Positions 45,330 to 59,379 of a DNA stretch of 64,000 bases are shown piece after piece. The notes beneath the pieces were generated by a model. That model searched no databases. It was not told the origin of the DNA and saw nothing but the letters and a program-made list of their open reading frames with translations. A program made the translations under genes and the position numbers. Position 1 is the first letter of the stretch; the number at the start of each line of letters is the position of its first letter. The DNA comes from Castor canadensis (taxonomy: Eukaryota > Chordata > Mammalia > Rodentia > Castoridae): the NCBI RefSeq assembly GCF_047511655.1, contig NC_133397.1, positions 44,964,001-45,028,000 on the forward strand. Direction: 5' to 3'.

Positions 45330-46150
45330 CTCTGAAAAAGATGGATAGACAAACTACAAACTCTAGTAAATCTTTTCAAAACATGTCAGATATAAGGCTG
45401 GTATTTAAACATAAGGAAGAACTGTTAAAACTCAACAATAAGGGAATAAACAACCCAAATTTAAAAGTGGGTAGAATATCTGAACAGACACCTCACCAAA
45501 GGTACACAGATGGTAAATGAAGTGTGATAAATGAAACTGAATGCCATTTGTAATCAGGAAACTACAAATTGAAACAAGAAAATGGCTAAAACAAACAATC
45601 ACTGATAGTACCAATGGGTGTTGGGGATGTACACAAGGGACGTTCTCACTGGTTGCCAGTAGGAATGCAGCACACATGGATCTTTCTAAGAGAGCTTGGC
45701 AATTTCTTATAAAGCTAAGAATAGTCTTACCCTCTGATATAATCACACTCCTGGTAACTGCCCTAATGTAAAAATCCCACTTCTTGTACTCATTGCTATG
45801 TTATTCATAATAGCTGGTAACTGGGGAACTAAGATATCTTCCAATGGACAGAGACAAGCTGTAGCATATCTGTAAATTGAACAGCTTTTCAAGTAAAGAG
45901 AAATGAGCTAGACTCTTAAAAGAACATAACAGTACTAAGTAAAAGAGGCCAGTCTGATTTACACTGTATATTTTCAATTGTGTGACAATCGAGAAAGGCA
46001 AAACTAGGAAGAGTTTTGAGCAAAGGTATGAGAATTGAATTGGTGCAGCTCAACAGAACTATAGGGTCATGTAGCTATTCTGTATGACCCTGTAAAGATG
46101 TACCTTGACATTATCTGTTTGTCAAAATTCACAGAACATCACAGTGTAAA
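45330..46150 (+). mobile_element. Ancient L1 3' remnant
   Basis: ACAGACACCTCACCAAAGG, AATCAGGAAACTACAAATTG, and TTATTCATAATAGCTGG follow the order of an old L1 ORF2 3' end and 3' UTR. Frames are broken. Confidence 0.65.
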
Positions 46151-46157
46151 CTTTAAT

Positions 46158-46360
46158 GCCAGATATGGTTGTGCATTCCTGCAATCCCAGCTGCACCAGA
46201 TGCATAGAAAGGAGGATCCTAGTCCAAGGCCAGGTCAGTTAAAAAGTGTGGGAACCTATCTGGAAAAGGGTTGGATGTGTGGCTCAAGTAGTAGAACAAT
46301 TGCCTGGCAAGCATGAGGCCCTGAGTTCAAAATCTCAATACTGCCAAAAACATCAAAAAA
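46158..46360 (+). repeat. Dimeric SINE
   Basis: GCCAGATATGGTTGTGCATT (B1-like), then GGATGTGTGGCTCAAGTAG and CCCTGAGTTCAAAATC (tRNA-like), with an A-rich end. Confidence 0.88.
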
Positions 46361-47311
46361 GGTAAATTTCAACATATCCTATTAAAATATTTAGGAAAAA
46401 TTTGAAATGTGACAAAACAAAGAAATATATTAAACAACTTTATTGAAAGGAATGAGGAGAAAAGGGTATGATCTAAATAATTTGTAAATTAGTGGAATCT
46501 GTAAGACTAAAGGCAAAAAGAATTTCACACAAGGGCTATTCTATAGTTGAAAAATTATTTCCTAGTGAGCCTGTGGGTTTGAGGGTCTCTTACTGCTTCC
46601 TATGCATACTAGATTACACAATCTAGCAAATGGATGGCAGATGACTGGATCAAGTTTCCTATGGTAGGAATGAGAGTTTACAAAAAAGGGGAGGAGGCAA
46701 CACTGATGCATGTGATAATGAGTTGGAGTTGGAAACATCAGCAGGAAGTAATGCTTAGAGAAAAATCTATTCAGATGGTCATGAACAGAAGCACTTATGC
46801 ATATGTGTCTGTCTGAGGGGGAATAAGGACACACATATCTCCTTGTTTCCTTCAGCAAAGAGATCTGAAAATCAGTGAAAGCCTAGCAGCAACAAGCATA
46901 TCAAGCACCCAGAGATGACTTTTTGATTTTCCAATAAAATAAAGTAGAGTCTTGGAAAATAGCCCATTCCACAACTGGATACAAATCTATATGAAGATAT
47001 ATACTGTGAAAGTCAGGAGGTGCTCAAAAACAATGTTAAACCACATGAATGGATATGTGCCAAAGGCATGCAGTACCTGTATGGATGTTCTAAATGGCCA
47101 ATCTGGAAACAATTGACAAAACACAAAAGACCAAGCAGTATTAATTCAATTGTATTATACAGCAAAGTTTTTTTAAAAGTATATAACTCTATACAAATCT
47201 AGATAAATGATTAAATAAATAAAATATAATACATATGAGAAAAGAAACAAGTCTTTCATGTAGAAGAATTCCAAGTTTATGTACACATTTCATCTTATAG
47301 AAGGTGGAGTA
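46361..47311. other. Unannotated stretch
   Basis: Nothing recognised. Short open frames only. Confidence 0.5.
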
Positions 47312-47640
47312 TGGCCAGGCACTGTGGCTCATGTCTGCAATATCAGCTGCTTGAGAGATTAGGAGATTGAGGTTCTAGGCCAGCCCTGGCAAAGTTGCAA
47401 GATCACAATCTCAGCAAATAAACTGAGAATGGTTGACCCATCTATGTTACCAGCTATGCAAATAATACAGATAGGAGGATCTCAGTTTGAGTCTGCCATG
47501 GGACAAAAACTCGAGAGCCTACCTGCAAAGTAACCAATGCAAAAAGGATTGGGGTTATGGCTCAAGTGTATAGTACCTGTCTAGCAAGTGCAAGGCCTTG
47601 AGTTCAAACTCAAGTACCAAACAAATAAATAAGTAATAAA
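47312..47640 (+). repeat. Long dimeric SINE
   Basis: GGCCAGGCACTGTGGCTCAT (B1-like), an extended middle with a second B1-like stretch, then GGTTATGGCTCAAGTGTA and CTTGAGTTCAAACTC (tRNA-like), and an A-rich tail. Confidence 0.85.
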
Positions 47641-48145
47641 TAGACCGTAACTTTTCAGTCCTAAAGTGTGACGTGAGTATAGTGGCTTTTGTTTAAAGAG
47701 CATAGTATGGAAAGGGATTTAAAAAGAACTTTGTGATGTGATGTATATATCTGAAAAATACTACCTCAGCAAGATGACCACAATTAACAAGTCATATTAA
47801 TGATGTATGCCCTCTACACAGTGTGATGATAACTCCACTCCATCATTGTGATTTTCCTCAAGGAAAACCCATAACCTTAGTCTAACATAAGGAATACATC
47901 AGAAAAATTCCAATACTGGGACATTCTGTGGGATAGCTAACAAAAAACAGTCTCACCTCAACACCATAAAGGTCATCAAAAACATGAAAGAGTCTGAGGA
48001 GCTGTCACAATCAAGAGGAGTGCAAAAATAGATGACAAGTGAATATAATATGTTGTCATATGGACCTGGGAACAGAAAAAGGACATTAGGCAAAAATTCA
48101 GGAAATCTGAATGAAGTATAGATTTATTTAGTAACAGTGCATCAT
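47641..48145. other. Unannotated stretch
   Basis: Nothing recognised. Confidence 0.5.
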
Positions 48146-48146
48146 A

Positions 48147-48170
48147 TTCATTCATTCATTCATTCATTCA
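48147..48170. repeat. (ATTC)n microsatellite
   Basis: Six consecutive ATTC units. Confidence 0.9.
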
Positions 48171-48209
48171 CTACAGAAAATTCTCATTTTAAAGTAAATC
48201 AAACTACTT

Positions 48210-48430
48210 CTGGCCGCCATTGGTTCACACCTGTTATCCTAGCTACTTGGGATGCTGAGATCTGTAAGCTCATGGTTCAAGACCAGACCAGGCAGATAGT
48301 TGAGGTGACTCATTTCCAAAATAACCAGAGAAAAATGGATTGGAGATGTGGCTCAAGAAGTAGTGTCAGCTTTGTAGGGACCAAGCTCTGGGTTCAAACT
48401 CCAGTCCCACTGAAACAATAAGCAATGAAA
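48210..48430 (+). repeat. Dimeric SINE
   Basis: TTCACACCTGTTATCCTAGC (B1-like), then GAGATGTGGCTCAAGAAG and GGGTTCAAACTCCAGTCCC (tRNA-like). Confidence 0.85.
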
Positions 48431-51239
48431 TCAAATAAACTGAACTAAATTTATAGTAGATTAATATCATTTTATATTGGATGTGTGGCAAATATAATTA
48501 GCACCTTCCATTGAGGTAATATGTCCGTATTGCTTTTAGTTGATACAGACTTTTATGAGATTAAACCATATTTAACTTTTGATCCTAACTATCCCTTCCC
48601 TTTCCCAGGCAGAAGCCCACAAAAAGAAAAGTTATGTTAAAAATGTTAGGAACCAGTCTTTTATTTTGGGAAAATGCATTTTAATGATTACATTTTAGTG
48701 TTATATTTTTTAAACTATTCTGAAGAAAAAAGAAAAAATCTATTCTGTTTACTCTGTAGCATGTTAATATTAGTCTGTATGAAATAGATTTAAATGAATT
48801 TATTTCAAAACCCAAAGGTATAGAATAACTGATGGTTAGGAGTTATAGTATTGTTTGCATGCTCTTTATTTCCTTATATAAATCCTTGCTTTATAAAGTT
48901 GATTTGCATGAAAAGTAATAAATTAAAGGATATTTTTCAAAAGAAGCAAGGTTTATCCCAATGACAAAACTGATGATTTTCCTTTACAACTTTTCTTTCT
49001 CTATCCTTCCAATCTGCCTTCACATTTTCAAAGTTTGGCTTCCATTAATCTTCCCTGTACCAACAGATCAATAAATTTGTGGAATAACCATTCTTCTTTT
49101 ATGAATATTTAGTGGCAGGATATGGTCACAACAAATAGAATGATATTACAAAATACTGAAGCTTTACAACTTGTGCTTATCACAGAATTGAATAAATTGA
49201 ATTGATGGCACCTGGAAATACTAATAACTAACCTTTCATTCGGTAAACACATACAGAAAATCCATTGTCATTAGGGAGACTGACTATAAAATGCTTTTTC
49301 TTTCCAATTACAAACTATCTAGGCAGACCTATACAGTCCACACACAGGTGCATGCACACACAAATGACTTTTTTAAAGTGATACTCTCAATCTACAATAG
49401 GAAAAACTATTTTGTAAAAAACTGAATGCCTGTCTCTATGAAGAAATAAAAGCAAAAGGCTTACTCATATCTCATCATTTTAAAGTTTCAAGTATTGCAA
49501 GTATAAATATGTCAGAATAAATGTTTGATGCTTTAAATATGTTGAGAGAATAATTCTATTTTTCTGAAGATACAGGAGATTGTAGATTAAGTAGCTCAAG
49601 GAGTCTACAAAACTAATGTGGTTCATGGTTTGAAAGAGACAAATCCTGGTGGAGGATTTGAATACTAAAATAGATTTCAAAAGTAATTCATTAGATATTT
49701 ATGTTGTATACTTAATGTGTTAGAGTCAATATTTATACATTTATATACATAGAGAAGTGTTTATGTTGCCCTTATTCCAAGGCTGAGTATGAATACTGTA
49801 TGTGTATCTCTATAATCTGACTATTTTGCCATAGTATATAATAGACATTTTGGAAATAATTTACTCACAGGCTGACTTGGGGCGTCTTTTGTCAGTCCTT
49901 AGAGTCTTCTTTCTCTGTGTTCTCACGAATGCTAAGATAGCAATCCGAGGGGATGGATCAGTATCATATTGGTGTCATCTGAGAGTTTGGTAGTGAGAAT
50001 GTTCAGCTTCGATAAACAAAATTGAACTGCATTAGAATCAAACTTTACAACTAATTTAACAATGCTACCTAAACTGAATTCACTTAATTCTTTGCTACCT
50101 TTTTTCCTAAGTCTCTCTTATTTTAATTTGTCCATATCTTCAACAGACAAGGTAGAAAATTCTGCCTTCACTGAATATCTTCCATCCAAGACAGATTTAG
50201 AAATAATGAAGTACTCATGGGAAACAAACAAAAAAATGAAATCCCTGATTTTTGTTTAATTTCAGCCTGGTGCTAATTTTCATAACTAATATATGTTTCA
50301 GAGATTGTAGGCTCTTTTAAAAAGATTCTTTATGATATTAAAGTGAATTCCACCAGGCAAATGCTGTAGTGGAGAATACTATTCTTTGAGTTCATGATGA
50401 AGCTTGGATGTCTTTTATGAGAAAGATAGCATTATATTTTCACATAGAAATCAGCAAATTTCATATGAAAAATACCAAATACTAACTGGAGAAAAAAATA
50501 AATATCACACAAGGCAGCATCCCTGGGTTAAAGAAAAGATAAATACAACATCATGAGTTTAAATTTTTTTTTCATTTCACGAGTATTGCAAAATGGAAAT
50601 GCATTTCAAAAACCACTTACCTAATATTGACACATTCCATGTAGCTGATAATCTTCAGCTTAGAAATAAAGAAAAATGAGTTTTCCTCCTGCCTTCTATT
50701 CTTAAAAGTTTTTTAAATATAGATACCCTGAAGATGTTATGCCATTACTTATCACATTAATAGACAATTAATGGATAATTTGGACAATACATACTTGTTT
50801 TATACTGAGATTAAGATAGTAGCACTGGACAAGACTAATGATTGAGGTAGAGGAAGTAGGCGAGATTAGAGAATTTGAACTAAAAAGGAGACTGTTATAG
50901 GGCAAAAGTCAGCTGTGCATGCATGAGGATATTGGCTGCCTAGAGATTAAAGAAGCAAAAATGTCAGAAAGTGAAAAGGTAGGGAAAATAGGACATACGT
51001 CAAGGACTTGTTATCATTGCAACTACAACTGACTCAACTAGAGCCTCTCTCCATGTTTATTATGTATCAATAATAGAAAAAGTAAAAAAGAAAATATCAG
51101 TATGATACTTAATATGATATATAGCATATACAAACAAATACCTATTTCTAAATATCCCATATTGTATTTCCCATAGAGAATGATTTAGAATCAGTGTATT
51201 TGGGGATGGGCAAAAGAGGCCCGAGATAAAAGTCTACCT
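48431..51239. other. Unannotated stretch
   Basis: AT-rich, with no gene or named repeat that I can support. Confidence 0.45.
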
Positions 51240-51430
51240 CTGAGTGTTCTCATGCAAGATGGATGACCTCTTTAAAGTTTAGATGTCTTTAAAAAATCAT
51301 CTTAAGAAATGGTGGGAATGATAGTACCAGTATTTTAGGATAGTTTGAAAGATCAAATGAGATAAGTGATGCAAACTGCTTAGCACATACCTTGCTCAGT
51401 GTAAGTGCTTAGTGAAGTCTACTTATTAGG
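51240..51430 (+). repeat. MIR
   Basis: GGTGGGAATGATAGTACCAG, GATCAAATGAGATAAGTGAT, CTGCTTAGCACATACC and GTAAGTGCTTAGTGAA are MIR landmarks in order. Confidence 0.75.
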
Positions 51431-52064
51431 ATTGTTATAAGTCAGTGAAAGTCCTGAGTGGCACTGGAACAACTCTTGCATATTACTGAAATGTGTTGGC
51501 TAAAAATGTGCATAAAATCACTTTCAAGGACAAAATTAACCTTCAGCTTTCTCACGTGACCCACATATACACACCATTATTACCCAGCACAGAACTTTTG
51601 AGATACTCAAAATAGAAAGAAAAGAAAGGTAGATCCCATCAGATTTCCTATTCTGTTTTTCTGACTCATAATTGCTAAGGATGAAACCCACATAACTTAT
51701 TTGCACTGTTTCACTGTTTGACATTATGCTCAGTTTCTTTCCTGCTAATTTATATTTTGCTACTAGTCCTTGTGGAACACTTGGGACACCCTTAAAAATA
51801 AAATATTTTTTATGTTCATTAAAATATTTTAGTGAATTCAAATAATAAAAGTGACCAACAACACTGCCTTATACAGCATAAAAACATTCTTAGAGGGCAT
51901 AAAGTTGAAACAAAGAAACAGCAGAAATGATACTCCCAATCATATATTCTAAAGTAGGTGATCATAACACTGGGAAAATGATAAAAACTAAGTTAATGTG
52001 TGTGATCCAGAAACTATCCTCCCTGTACCCTGACTTTATAGATAGATACATATAAGGCTAGTTT
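51431..52064. other. Unannotated stretch
   Basis: Nothing recognised. Confidence 0.5.
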
Positions 52065-52084
52065 AAAAAAGTAAGTATTCTTTT

Positions 52085-53915
52085 TTGTTTGTTTGTTTTT
52101 TTGAGGTTTTTTGTTTATTTATTTACACGTGCATACATTGTTTGGGTCACTTCTCCACCCTGCTCCACTCCCCCACCCTTCCCCCTCCCCTCCTCAGTTT
52201 CAGGCAGGTCCTGTTCTGCCCATGTCACTGATTTTGTTGAAGAGAGGACATATGCACAATAAGAAAGACAAAGCATTTTTGCTAGTTGAGTTAAGGATAG
52301 CTATACAGAAAGATTCCTACTGTTGCTCTCATGTACCCATGTGTTATGACCCATGTTGATTTAACTCTAACTGATCTTTACCTTGGGTCCTGATCTCCTG
52401 CTCATGATAACCTGTCGTTTTAGTTTCTGTATTAGCTCCTCTGGAGTGAGAACATCAAACGCTTTCATGTTATGGGTTTTCTACCTATTCCTATATCTCC
52501 CATAAATGCTCTCCCTTTGTCATGTGATCCAAGTCCAACAGCATTGCTCCATTTGCCCTAGATCTAAAGTCCGCATACGAGGGAGAACATATGACTTTTG
52601 GTCTTCTGGGCTTGGCTGCCTCGCTCAGAATGATGTTCTCCAGTTTCATCCATTTACCTACAAATGATAAGATTTCATTTTCCTTCATGGCTGAGTAAAA
52701 TTCCATTGTGTAAAAGTACCACATTTTCTTGATCCATTCATGAGTAGTGGGGCATCTTGGTTGTTTCCATAACTTGGCTATTGTGAATAGAGCTGCAATA
52801 AACATGGGTGCCTCTGGAGTAACCTGTGTTGCATTCCTTTGGGTATATCCTCAGGAGTGGGATTGCTGGATCATATGGCAGGTCTATGTTTAGATTTTTA
52901 AGAAGTCTTCAAATTTTTTTCCAGAGTGGTTGCACCAGCTTGCATTCCCACCAGCAGAGGATTAGGGTTCCTTTTTTTCCACATCCTCACCAACACTTAT
53001 TGTTGGTGGTGTTTTGGATGATGGCTATTCTAACAGGGGTGAGGTGGAATCTTAGTGTGGTTTTGATTTGCATTTCCTTTATGGCAAGAGCTGGTGAGCA
53101 TTTTTCCATGTGTTTTTTGGCCATTTGAATTTCTTATTTTGAAAAAGTTCTGTTTAGTTCAGTTGCCCATTTCTTAATTGGTTCATTGATTTTAGGAGAG
53201 TTTAGTCTCTTAAGTTCCCTGTATATATCCCTTGTCTGATGTATAGCTGACAAATATTTTCTCCCACTCTGTGGGTGGTCTCTTCAGTTTACAGACCATT
53301 TATTTTCTTGTGCAGAAGCTTTTTAATTTTATGCAGTCCCATTTCTCCATCCTTTCTCTTAGTTGCTGGGCTGCTGAGGTTCTATTAAGGAAATATTTGC
53401 CTATGCCTATTTGTTCCAGAGTGTTTCCTGCTCCTTCCTGTAGTAACTTCAGAGTTTTAGGTCTGATATTTAGGTCCTTGATCCATTTTGAGTTGGCATT
53501 CTACATGTTTAATGCAATTCCCATCAAAATCCCAATGACTTTCATCACTGAGATTGAAAAATCTACCCTAAAATTCATTTGGAAATACAAGAGACCGTGA
53601 ATAGCCAAGGCAATACTCAGAAAAAAGAGCAATGCTGGAGGTATCACAATACCTGACTTCAAACTATATTACAAAGCAATAACAATAAAAACAGCATGGT
53701 ACTGGCACAAAAACAAATATGAAGACCAGTGGAACAGAATAGAGGACCTGGATATGAATCCACACAACTATACCCACCTCATTTTTGACAAAGGTGCCAA
53801 AAATATATGATGGAGAAAAGACATCCTTTTCAACAAATGATGCTGGAAAAGTGATTACCCGTCTGCAAGAAACTGAAACGAGATCCATGTCTATCACCAT
53901 GTACTAGTATCAACT
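52085..53915 (-). mobile_element. L1 insertion with 5' inversion
   Basis: The left part (to about 53495) is a 3' L1 end on the minus strand, with poly-T at 52085 and an ORF2 C-terminal frame at 52491-52805. From about 53496 the L1 sequence is on the plus strand and corresponds to the segment just upstream in L1 order (about 39487 down to 39105 in the full-length copy here). A 20-bp duplication flanks the whole (52065-52084 and 53916-53935). This is the twin-priming signature. No coding capacity remains. Confidence 0.92.
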
Positions 53916-53935
53916 AAAAAAGTAAGTATTCTTTT

Positions 53936-54934
53936 AATTTGTCTGAAGAGGTGTTGCATTTGTAGCATCTTATCCCAGAGCCTGTTTTTTATTAACACCA
54001 AATATTATGTTGGCTAAATTTATGTTATGAACACAAAACTTATATTTAATTTACTCTAATATGTAACTCCATTAAAAAGTAAAGGCTTTACAAAGGGATT
54101 AGATTACTTTATTATTGCTACTCTAAATAAAGTATAGAAGACTTTAATAATCATCATAGGTTGTAGTTTAAATATGCCCAAAAACTATAAATCACATCAC
54201 AGAACAGAAAGTACAGGTAATAGGAGAGATAATAGGTAATAGGAAACTTCTAGTTTCCCCAGTGTGGGACTTTATACCTTATGGACACCTCTGTTGTCTC
54301 ACTTTTATTCACTTATACAACTGAAACATATGGGGGTGGGATGGGGGTAGGAAATGGGCATCCTAAGATTGCCCCAGAGTGCTCTTCTCCTCACCGATTT
54401 CCTCTCGCAGCTGCCATCCATCCCATCTGGACTTTCCTTGATACAAAGCCCATTTATTTCCAACCTGTTTTATTCATGTGAAAGGTTAGAGTTTAACTTA
54501 GCTCTTATCTCCTAAATTCTTCCAAATTTAAGCAGGAAGTGTGAGCTTTAGTAGCTAGCTCCATTGGAGTTAGCCAAAAGCTTATCAAGTAAAGAGAAGA
54601 TGTTGTATTGAAGACAGCAGAGCAGGAACAGAACCTCAGGTTACAGATTCAAGCCAATGGAAAGGTGTATGTCAAACACATGCCCTTTGGCTCTTGTACA
54701 AGGTTCCCACAGGAACTAGTCAGTGGTGATTATCCATGAGTCCAAAAAACAGAAAAGAAGTAAAGTTCATGGAACCATAATGAAGAAGCCTATGGGAGCT
54801 CAGTCACAAACAATGGAGGAACTGATCACTGGCATCAGGATATTTGTGCAATAAGTTGGTGCAGATCATGAAAATGTTTGACAATACCATTAGTACAATG
54901 GCCACTTCAATGATGAGCATCAAGGATTAGCACC
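53936..54934. other. Unannotated stretch
   Basis: Nothing recognised. Confidence 0.5.
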
Positions 54935-55395
54935 TACCAACCTAATACTTACTGAAGAGGTGGTATGTGCCAACTAGTAAGTTAAGAACTATGGTGAATC
55001 AGTACACTAAACCTTCATAACCATCCTGAGAAATAATTACCCAACACTAAGGCATTTCTGATCAAGGGCTTCTTAAAATGGCCCTCAAGTAAGAGCAGAG
55101 ATAGCTGAGATTCTAGAATAGTATTAAAGCATCTAGGTAGGAGATATGTGGCCACAATTTTAAAAGTTACAAAGTCATTATAGTTAATATGGGTTTGTGC
55201 CCTACAAAGATAGGAGCCTTTGTGAATCATAGAACCATACATCCTAAGGTGAGAAGAGACCTCAGTGATCTTCTGACTTACTCTCTGATCTCTAAAGATT
55301 ATCTCCATTTTATAGAGAAAGAATCTGAGGCACTGAGGAGTTAAATGACTTGTTGAAGATCACAGAGTAACAGTGATGGAAAACTGTAAAACCAC
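54935..55395 (-). repeat. MIR-like remnants
   Basis: CTCCATTTTATAGAGAAAG, AATCTGAGGCACTGAGGAG and TTAAATGACTTGTTGAAGATC (55303-55365) are reversed MIR core wording. AATACTTACTGAAGAGG and ACTAAACCTTCATAACC (54944-55022) look like a second, more decayed piece. Confidence 0.6.
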
Positions 55396-57040
55396 TCTAT
55401 TAAGTCTTGGAAACCTATTGATAACCTTTGGAGTAACAGCTCTTTGAAGAGCCAAATTAATCTTTCCTAGAATGCCCACTATTCATGGGCTTTCCCTTTC
55501 CTTCACTGGAGGTCAGACACTTGGAAATTGCTGCTTAAAATAACTACCTCCTACCTTATAATCTATACCCACCCTCTTAAGCTTGATGACTGCTGGATCC
55601 ATTTGCAGCCCATGTGTCCCTGGGAGGTGCTAACTCCTGCAGCTTTTCTCTATAAGCCTGTCTGTGAGCTGAATTCTCCAGCTACACAGTTTCACTTTTC
55701 ATAAAGACAAGCAGCAAGGAGAGCACAAAAGAAGCCAATTTATCCATTTTTCTCTATCTGGAGTACATGTGGAGTCAAAATTGATGGTTTGCCTCTGCTC
55801 TCCCTGCTAGGATAATTTGGGGTGATATTGCAACTAAACGTTATGTTTAAACCATGCCAGTCACACTGTGCATTTTAAAGACCACATTACAGAGTGCATT
55901 ACCTTTCTAACATATCTGAGCATATGAGTAAATTTCAAAGCAGAATAGCTTCCATGAATAGCAAATTATCTCATCTTTAATTTCATATTGCTATTCAGAG
56001 AGAGAAGCCCCATTTGTCTAATCTTATTTCTACTGTGATATGTTTTTCACTAAGGGTGAAGTTGTTAAAATGTGTTTCAAATATTGTTTATTTTGTCTTT
56101 TTCTCTTATCATACTAATACACTCTCTCAATCCCCAAAATGTATAACTTTGGATTGTGTTTCTAATCCTCCTTGTTTCCTTTAAAATGTAAATATGCTGT
56201 AAGTCCTTGATATCTTTCTCAATAGAAAAGTCTGGATTTTCTTCTATATCTTTCCTCAAAGTTTTCTCAACAAAATTATAATCCCAAAACCAAATTTTTC
56301 TCCTTATCTGTTTTAGGATTCAAAGCAGATTGCTCTTTTTTGTCATGATACCCCTTCTTCTACTCCAATTACACAGAGCAAAAATATCAGAATTATTAAA
56401 CACTTATACATATTTAATATTTGTTAATAATCTTTCCTTTCATTTTACTGATTTTTATGAGTTTTTTCTCTATAATTTATTATGCCAAATCCAAGTCTGT
56501 AAAAACAATGATTAATAATGAAGCCTTCTCAGACTATTATATTCATGTGGTATTGCCTGGATAAATGGTCAAACTTGTTACATTTTTTTTTGTTTCTTCT
56601 GCTTCTAATAAGAGCTAGCTCTTAGACTTTAGTTGCATCTTATCTTTCCTGATCATGAAATAGTGAGTTCCCAACAGGTGCACATTCAGTAGACAGCATA
56701 AGCAAGAATAAAACTTTGTTGTTTTAAGTCATTAATATTTGATCATTACCTTTTGTTATAGTCTTTCTAACTTATTATTTATTATACACATACCTCTCAA
56801 TAATTTAACATGGTCACACTATTCAAAATGAGGAAATATTTCTTAATTAAGGCTTCTTTATAAAGGCTTACATATTAAGGCTCTTTTTGTTTATTAGCAT
56901 CTTATTTTTCCTTTCAGTTCATTTTTTGTTGTTCTCCATTATTTGGCATTATTCAATTCGTCCTTCAACAAATGTTTATTGCATACCTACTCAGCTACTT
57001 TGTATTATTCACCAACAAAAACATATTAACAGAAAATTGT
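55396..57040. other. Unannotated stretch
   Basis: AT-rich, with no gene recognised. Confidence 0.5.
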
Positions 57041-57240
57041 TAGCTGGGCATGGTGGTACAATATCTATAATCCCAGTTACTTGTGGCAGGAGGATGTTGA
57101 GTTCAAGCTAGACTTACCTCAAATACAAGCCATAATGAAAAGTTTTGGAGGTGGGGTTATGGCTCAAGAGGTAGAGCACTTGACTAGCATGCATGAAGCC
57201 CTGGGTTCAATCCCCCAACACCACAAAAAAGAAAAGAAAA
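57041..57240 (+). repeat. Dimeric SINE
   Basis: GCTGGGCATGGTGGTACAAT (B1-like), then GTTATGGCTCAAGAGGTAGA and CTGGGTTCAATCCCC (tRNA-like), ending in an A-rich tail. Confidence 0.9.
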
Positions 57241-57261
57241 TTGTTTGACCAATGTTTGAAA

Positions 57262-57770
57262 CATATACACCTATGTTTATTACAGCACTGTTCACAATAG
57301 CCAAGATATGGAAACAACCCAAATGCCCTATAACTGATGAACAGATTAAAAAATGCAATATATATATAAATAAATAGATAGATGGAGATAATGGAGTTTT
57401 ATTTACCCATAAAGGAAGAATGAAACCATGTGGTTTGAGCATATCATGTTAAGTAAGCCAAGCTCAGAAAGGCAAAGACTAAATGTTTTCTGTCATATGT
57501 AGTGATAAACACAATAAAATATAAGCAATATTATGAAAAAACAGATTAAGCTAAGGGGCAATCACTAATGGGAGAGAGTGTGTGAAAGTACACATGTATG
57601 TTAATGGAAAAATGAGACCTGTTAAAACTATTCTAGGAATGGGGGGGTGGGGTAGAGGAGAATGATGGAGAGGGTGAATTCAAGAATGATATATTCGATA
57701 TATTGTAAGAACTTTTTTATATGCCACAGTGTACCCCCAACATAACATTAAAAAATAAAAAAGGAAGTTA
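57262..57770 (+). mobile_element. 5'-truncated L1 3' end
   Basis: Starts in ORF2 3' sequence (TTCACAATAGCCAAGATATG), continues through the 3' UTR (GGAGAATGATGGAGAGGG) and ends in an A-rich tail. It lies just after a SINE. Confidence 0.85.
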
Positions 57771-59379
57771 AGAAGGTGAAAAGTAAAAGAAAGCATAGGG
57801 CTACTGTATTTTCAAAAGATTTTGTGAAAAACCTGGAAACTGGAATGATTTCTGTAAGTAAATATATTCTCAGTAATAATCTGAGACACCTATCCCAGAA
57901 ATCAAATGCTACCAAAATGTATCCAAATCAATAATTTTGGTTAATATTAGTGTTAGTTATCATTATTTGATTAAGTTTAACCATTAGTAGCAATGAGAAA
58001 ATTAGATGTTAAGTACACTACTTGGGATGTTTTAGTCTTGACCTAATTTATTGGTGAGTTGCTCCAATCACAATTTTAAAATTTCCACTACATTCTACAT
58101 GGAATATGCCATTTCACAAATCACTCACTGTACAGAGCAGAGGCAAGTGTAAACATATAGAATTAATACAATAGTATTAAGGGATAGGCGATTCTCAAAG
58201 CCCTGAATGCTGAATAGTTTTTAAAAGTATTTTTGAAAAGGTAAATGTGACTTTGTACTTAATTGGTGCCTTGAATAAAGAGCTAGATTGCAGTGATTGT
58301 AGCACTATAAATCTGTCAGCATTTCTTTCATTAACCCTGTTTTGCTAAATGACACTTTATATTTTTACATAAAAATTAAATTTAAATCATTTTGGATACA
58401 TTTAGCTGACCTTAAAATATCTTTGATGATTTCATTTTAGCAAGCAAGATAAGAAGGTAATATTCTCTCTCAGGAAGAAAGAATTTGAAAGGCAACTTTC
58501 AATAACTCAGATATTGAGCATCACCTAATTGTGCCAGTAACACAAATACAAATAACACAAGTCCTAGAATGACAGCACACACATAGTCTGCCACACCAAC
58601 TGAAGGTTGCAGTGTACATATGCGGATGTATAGTGAAGGTCATGTAGAAGGTAAGGCGTAGCAAAAGAAAGACTTCTAGATTCTTAAGTTGAAGGGTTTA
58701 GTCATGATGGCCAAAACCTAAGGAGAGATCCTGATAAATTGCTTAAACTTCTCTATCAGCCAAGATTTATTAATCTTCAAAATAAGGAATTGAACTGTAA
58801 GACTTTGTTGATTCCTTTGAAACTAGAAATTGTTTTATGAGCTAAATATCTTCAGGTTTTACTCTTTTTTCTCATCATAGACCACCTATAAAAATAAAAT
58901 GAAATATGTCAATAGCTCAGCTCCTAAAAGTAATGGTTGTCTTTCACTTGCAAATAGAGTGGAATAGAGTGAAATAAGATTGCTCCTATTTTTAAAAAGT
59001 AGATTAAGATAACAAAAAGGTAGATAAAATAGCAAACACGTGTGCACATAGACCCATTTAAAGAACTCAGAGTGCTTTTGAAGAAAAAATAATTTAAGAG
59101 GAAAAGATTAGGGAATGAGAGAACTGGGAATGATGGGTTTGCAATCAAAGACATATCTTTTCCTGTAGGCATTGCATGAGAATCTGCCCTTTGCTTCAGC
59201 AAAAAGTCACCGGTTAGTGGTTTAGAAATCCAGTGAATCCTTCAAATTCTAAATTGAAAACTTCGAAATCTATGTCTAAATAGTGGAGTAAGAAATAAAC
59301 TGAGCCTTATAAAATGACCACACTGGAGAATCAAACAAAATGACATATGTTGACATCTCTATAGCCCAATGGTGACTAC
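57771..59379. other. Unannotated stretch
   Basis: AT-rich, with no gene or repeat family that I recognise. The last 120 bases may already belong to the L1 that follows. Confidence 0.45.
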
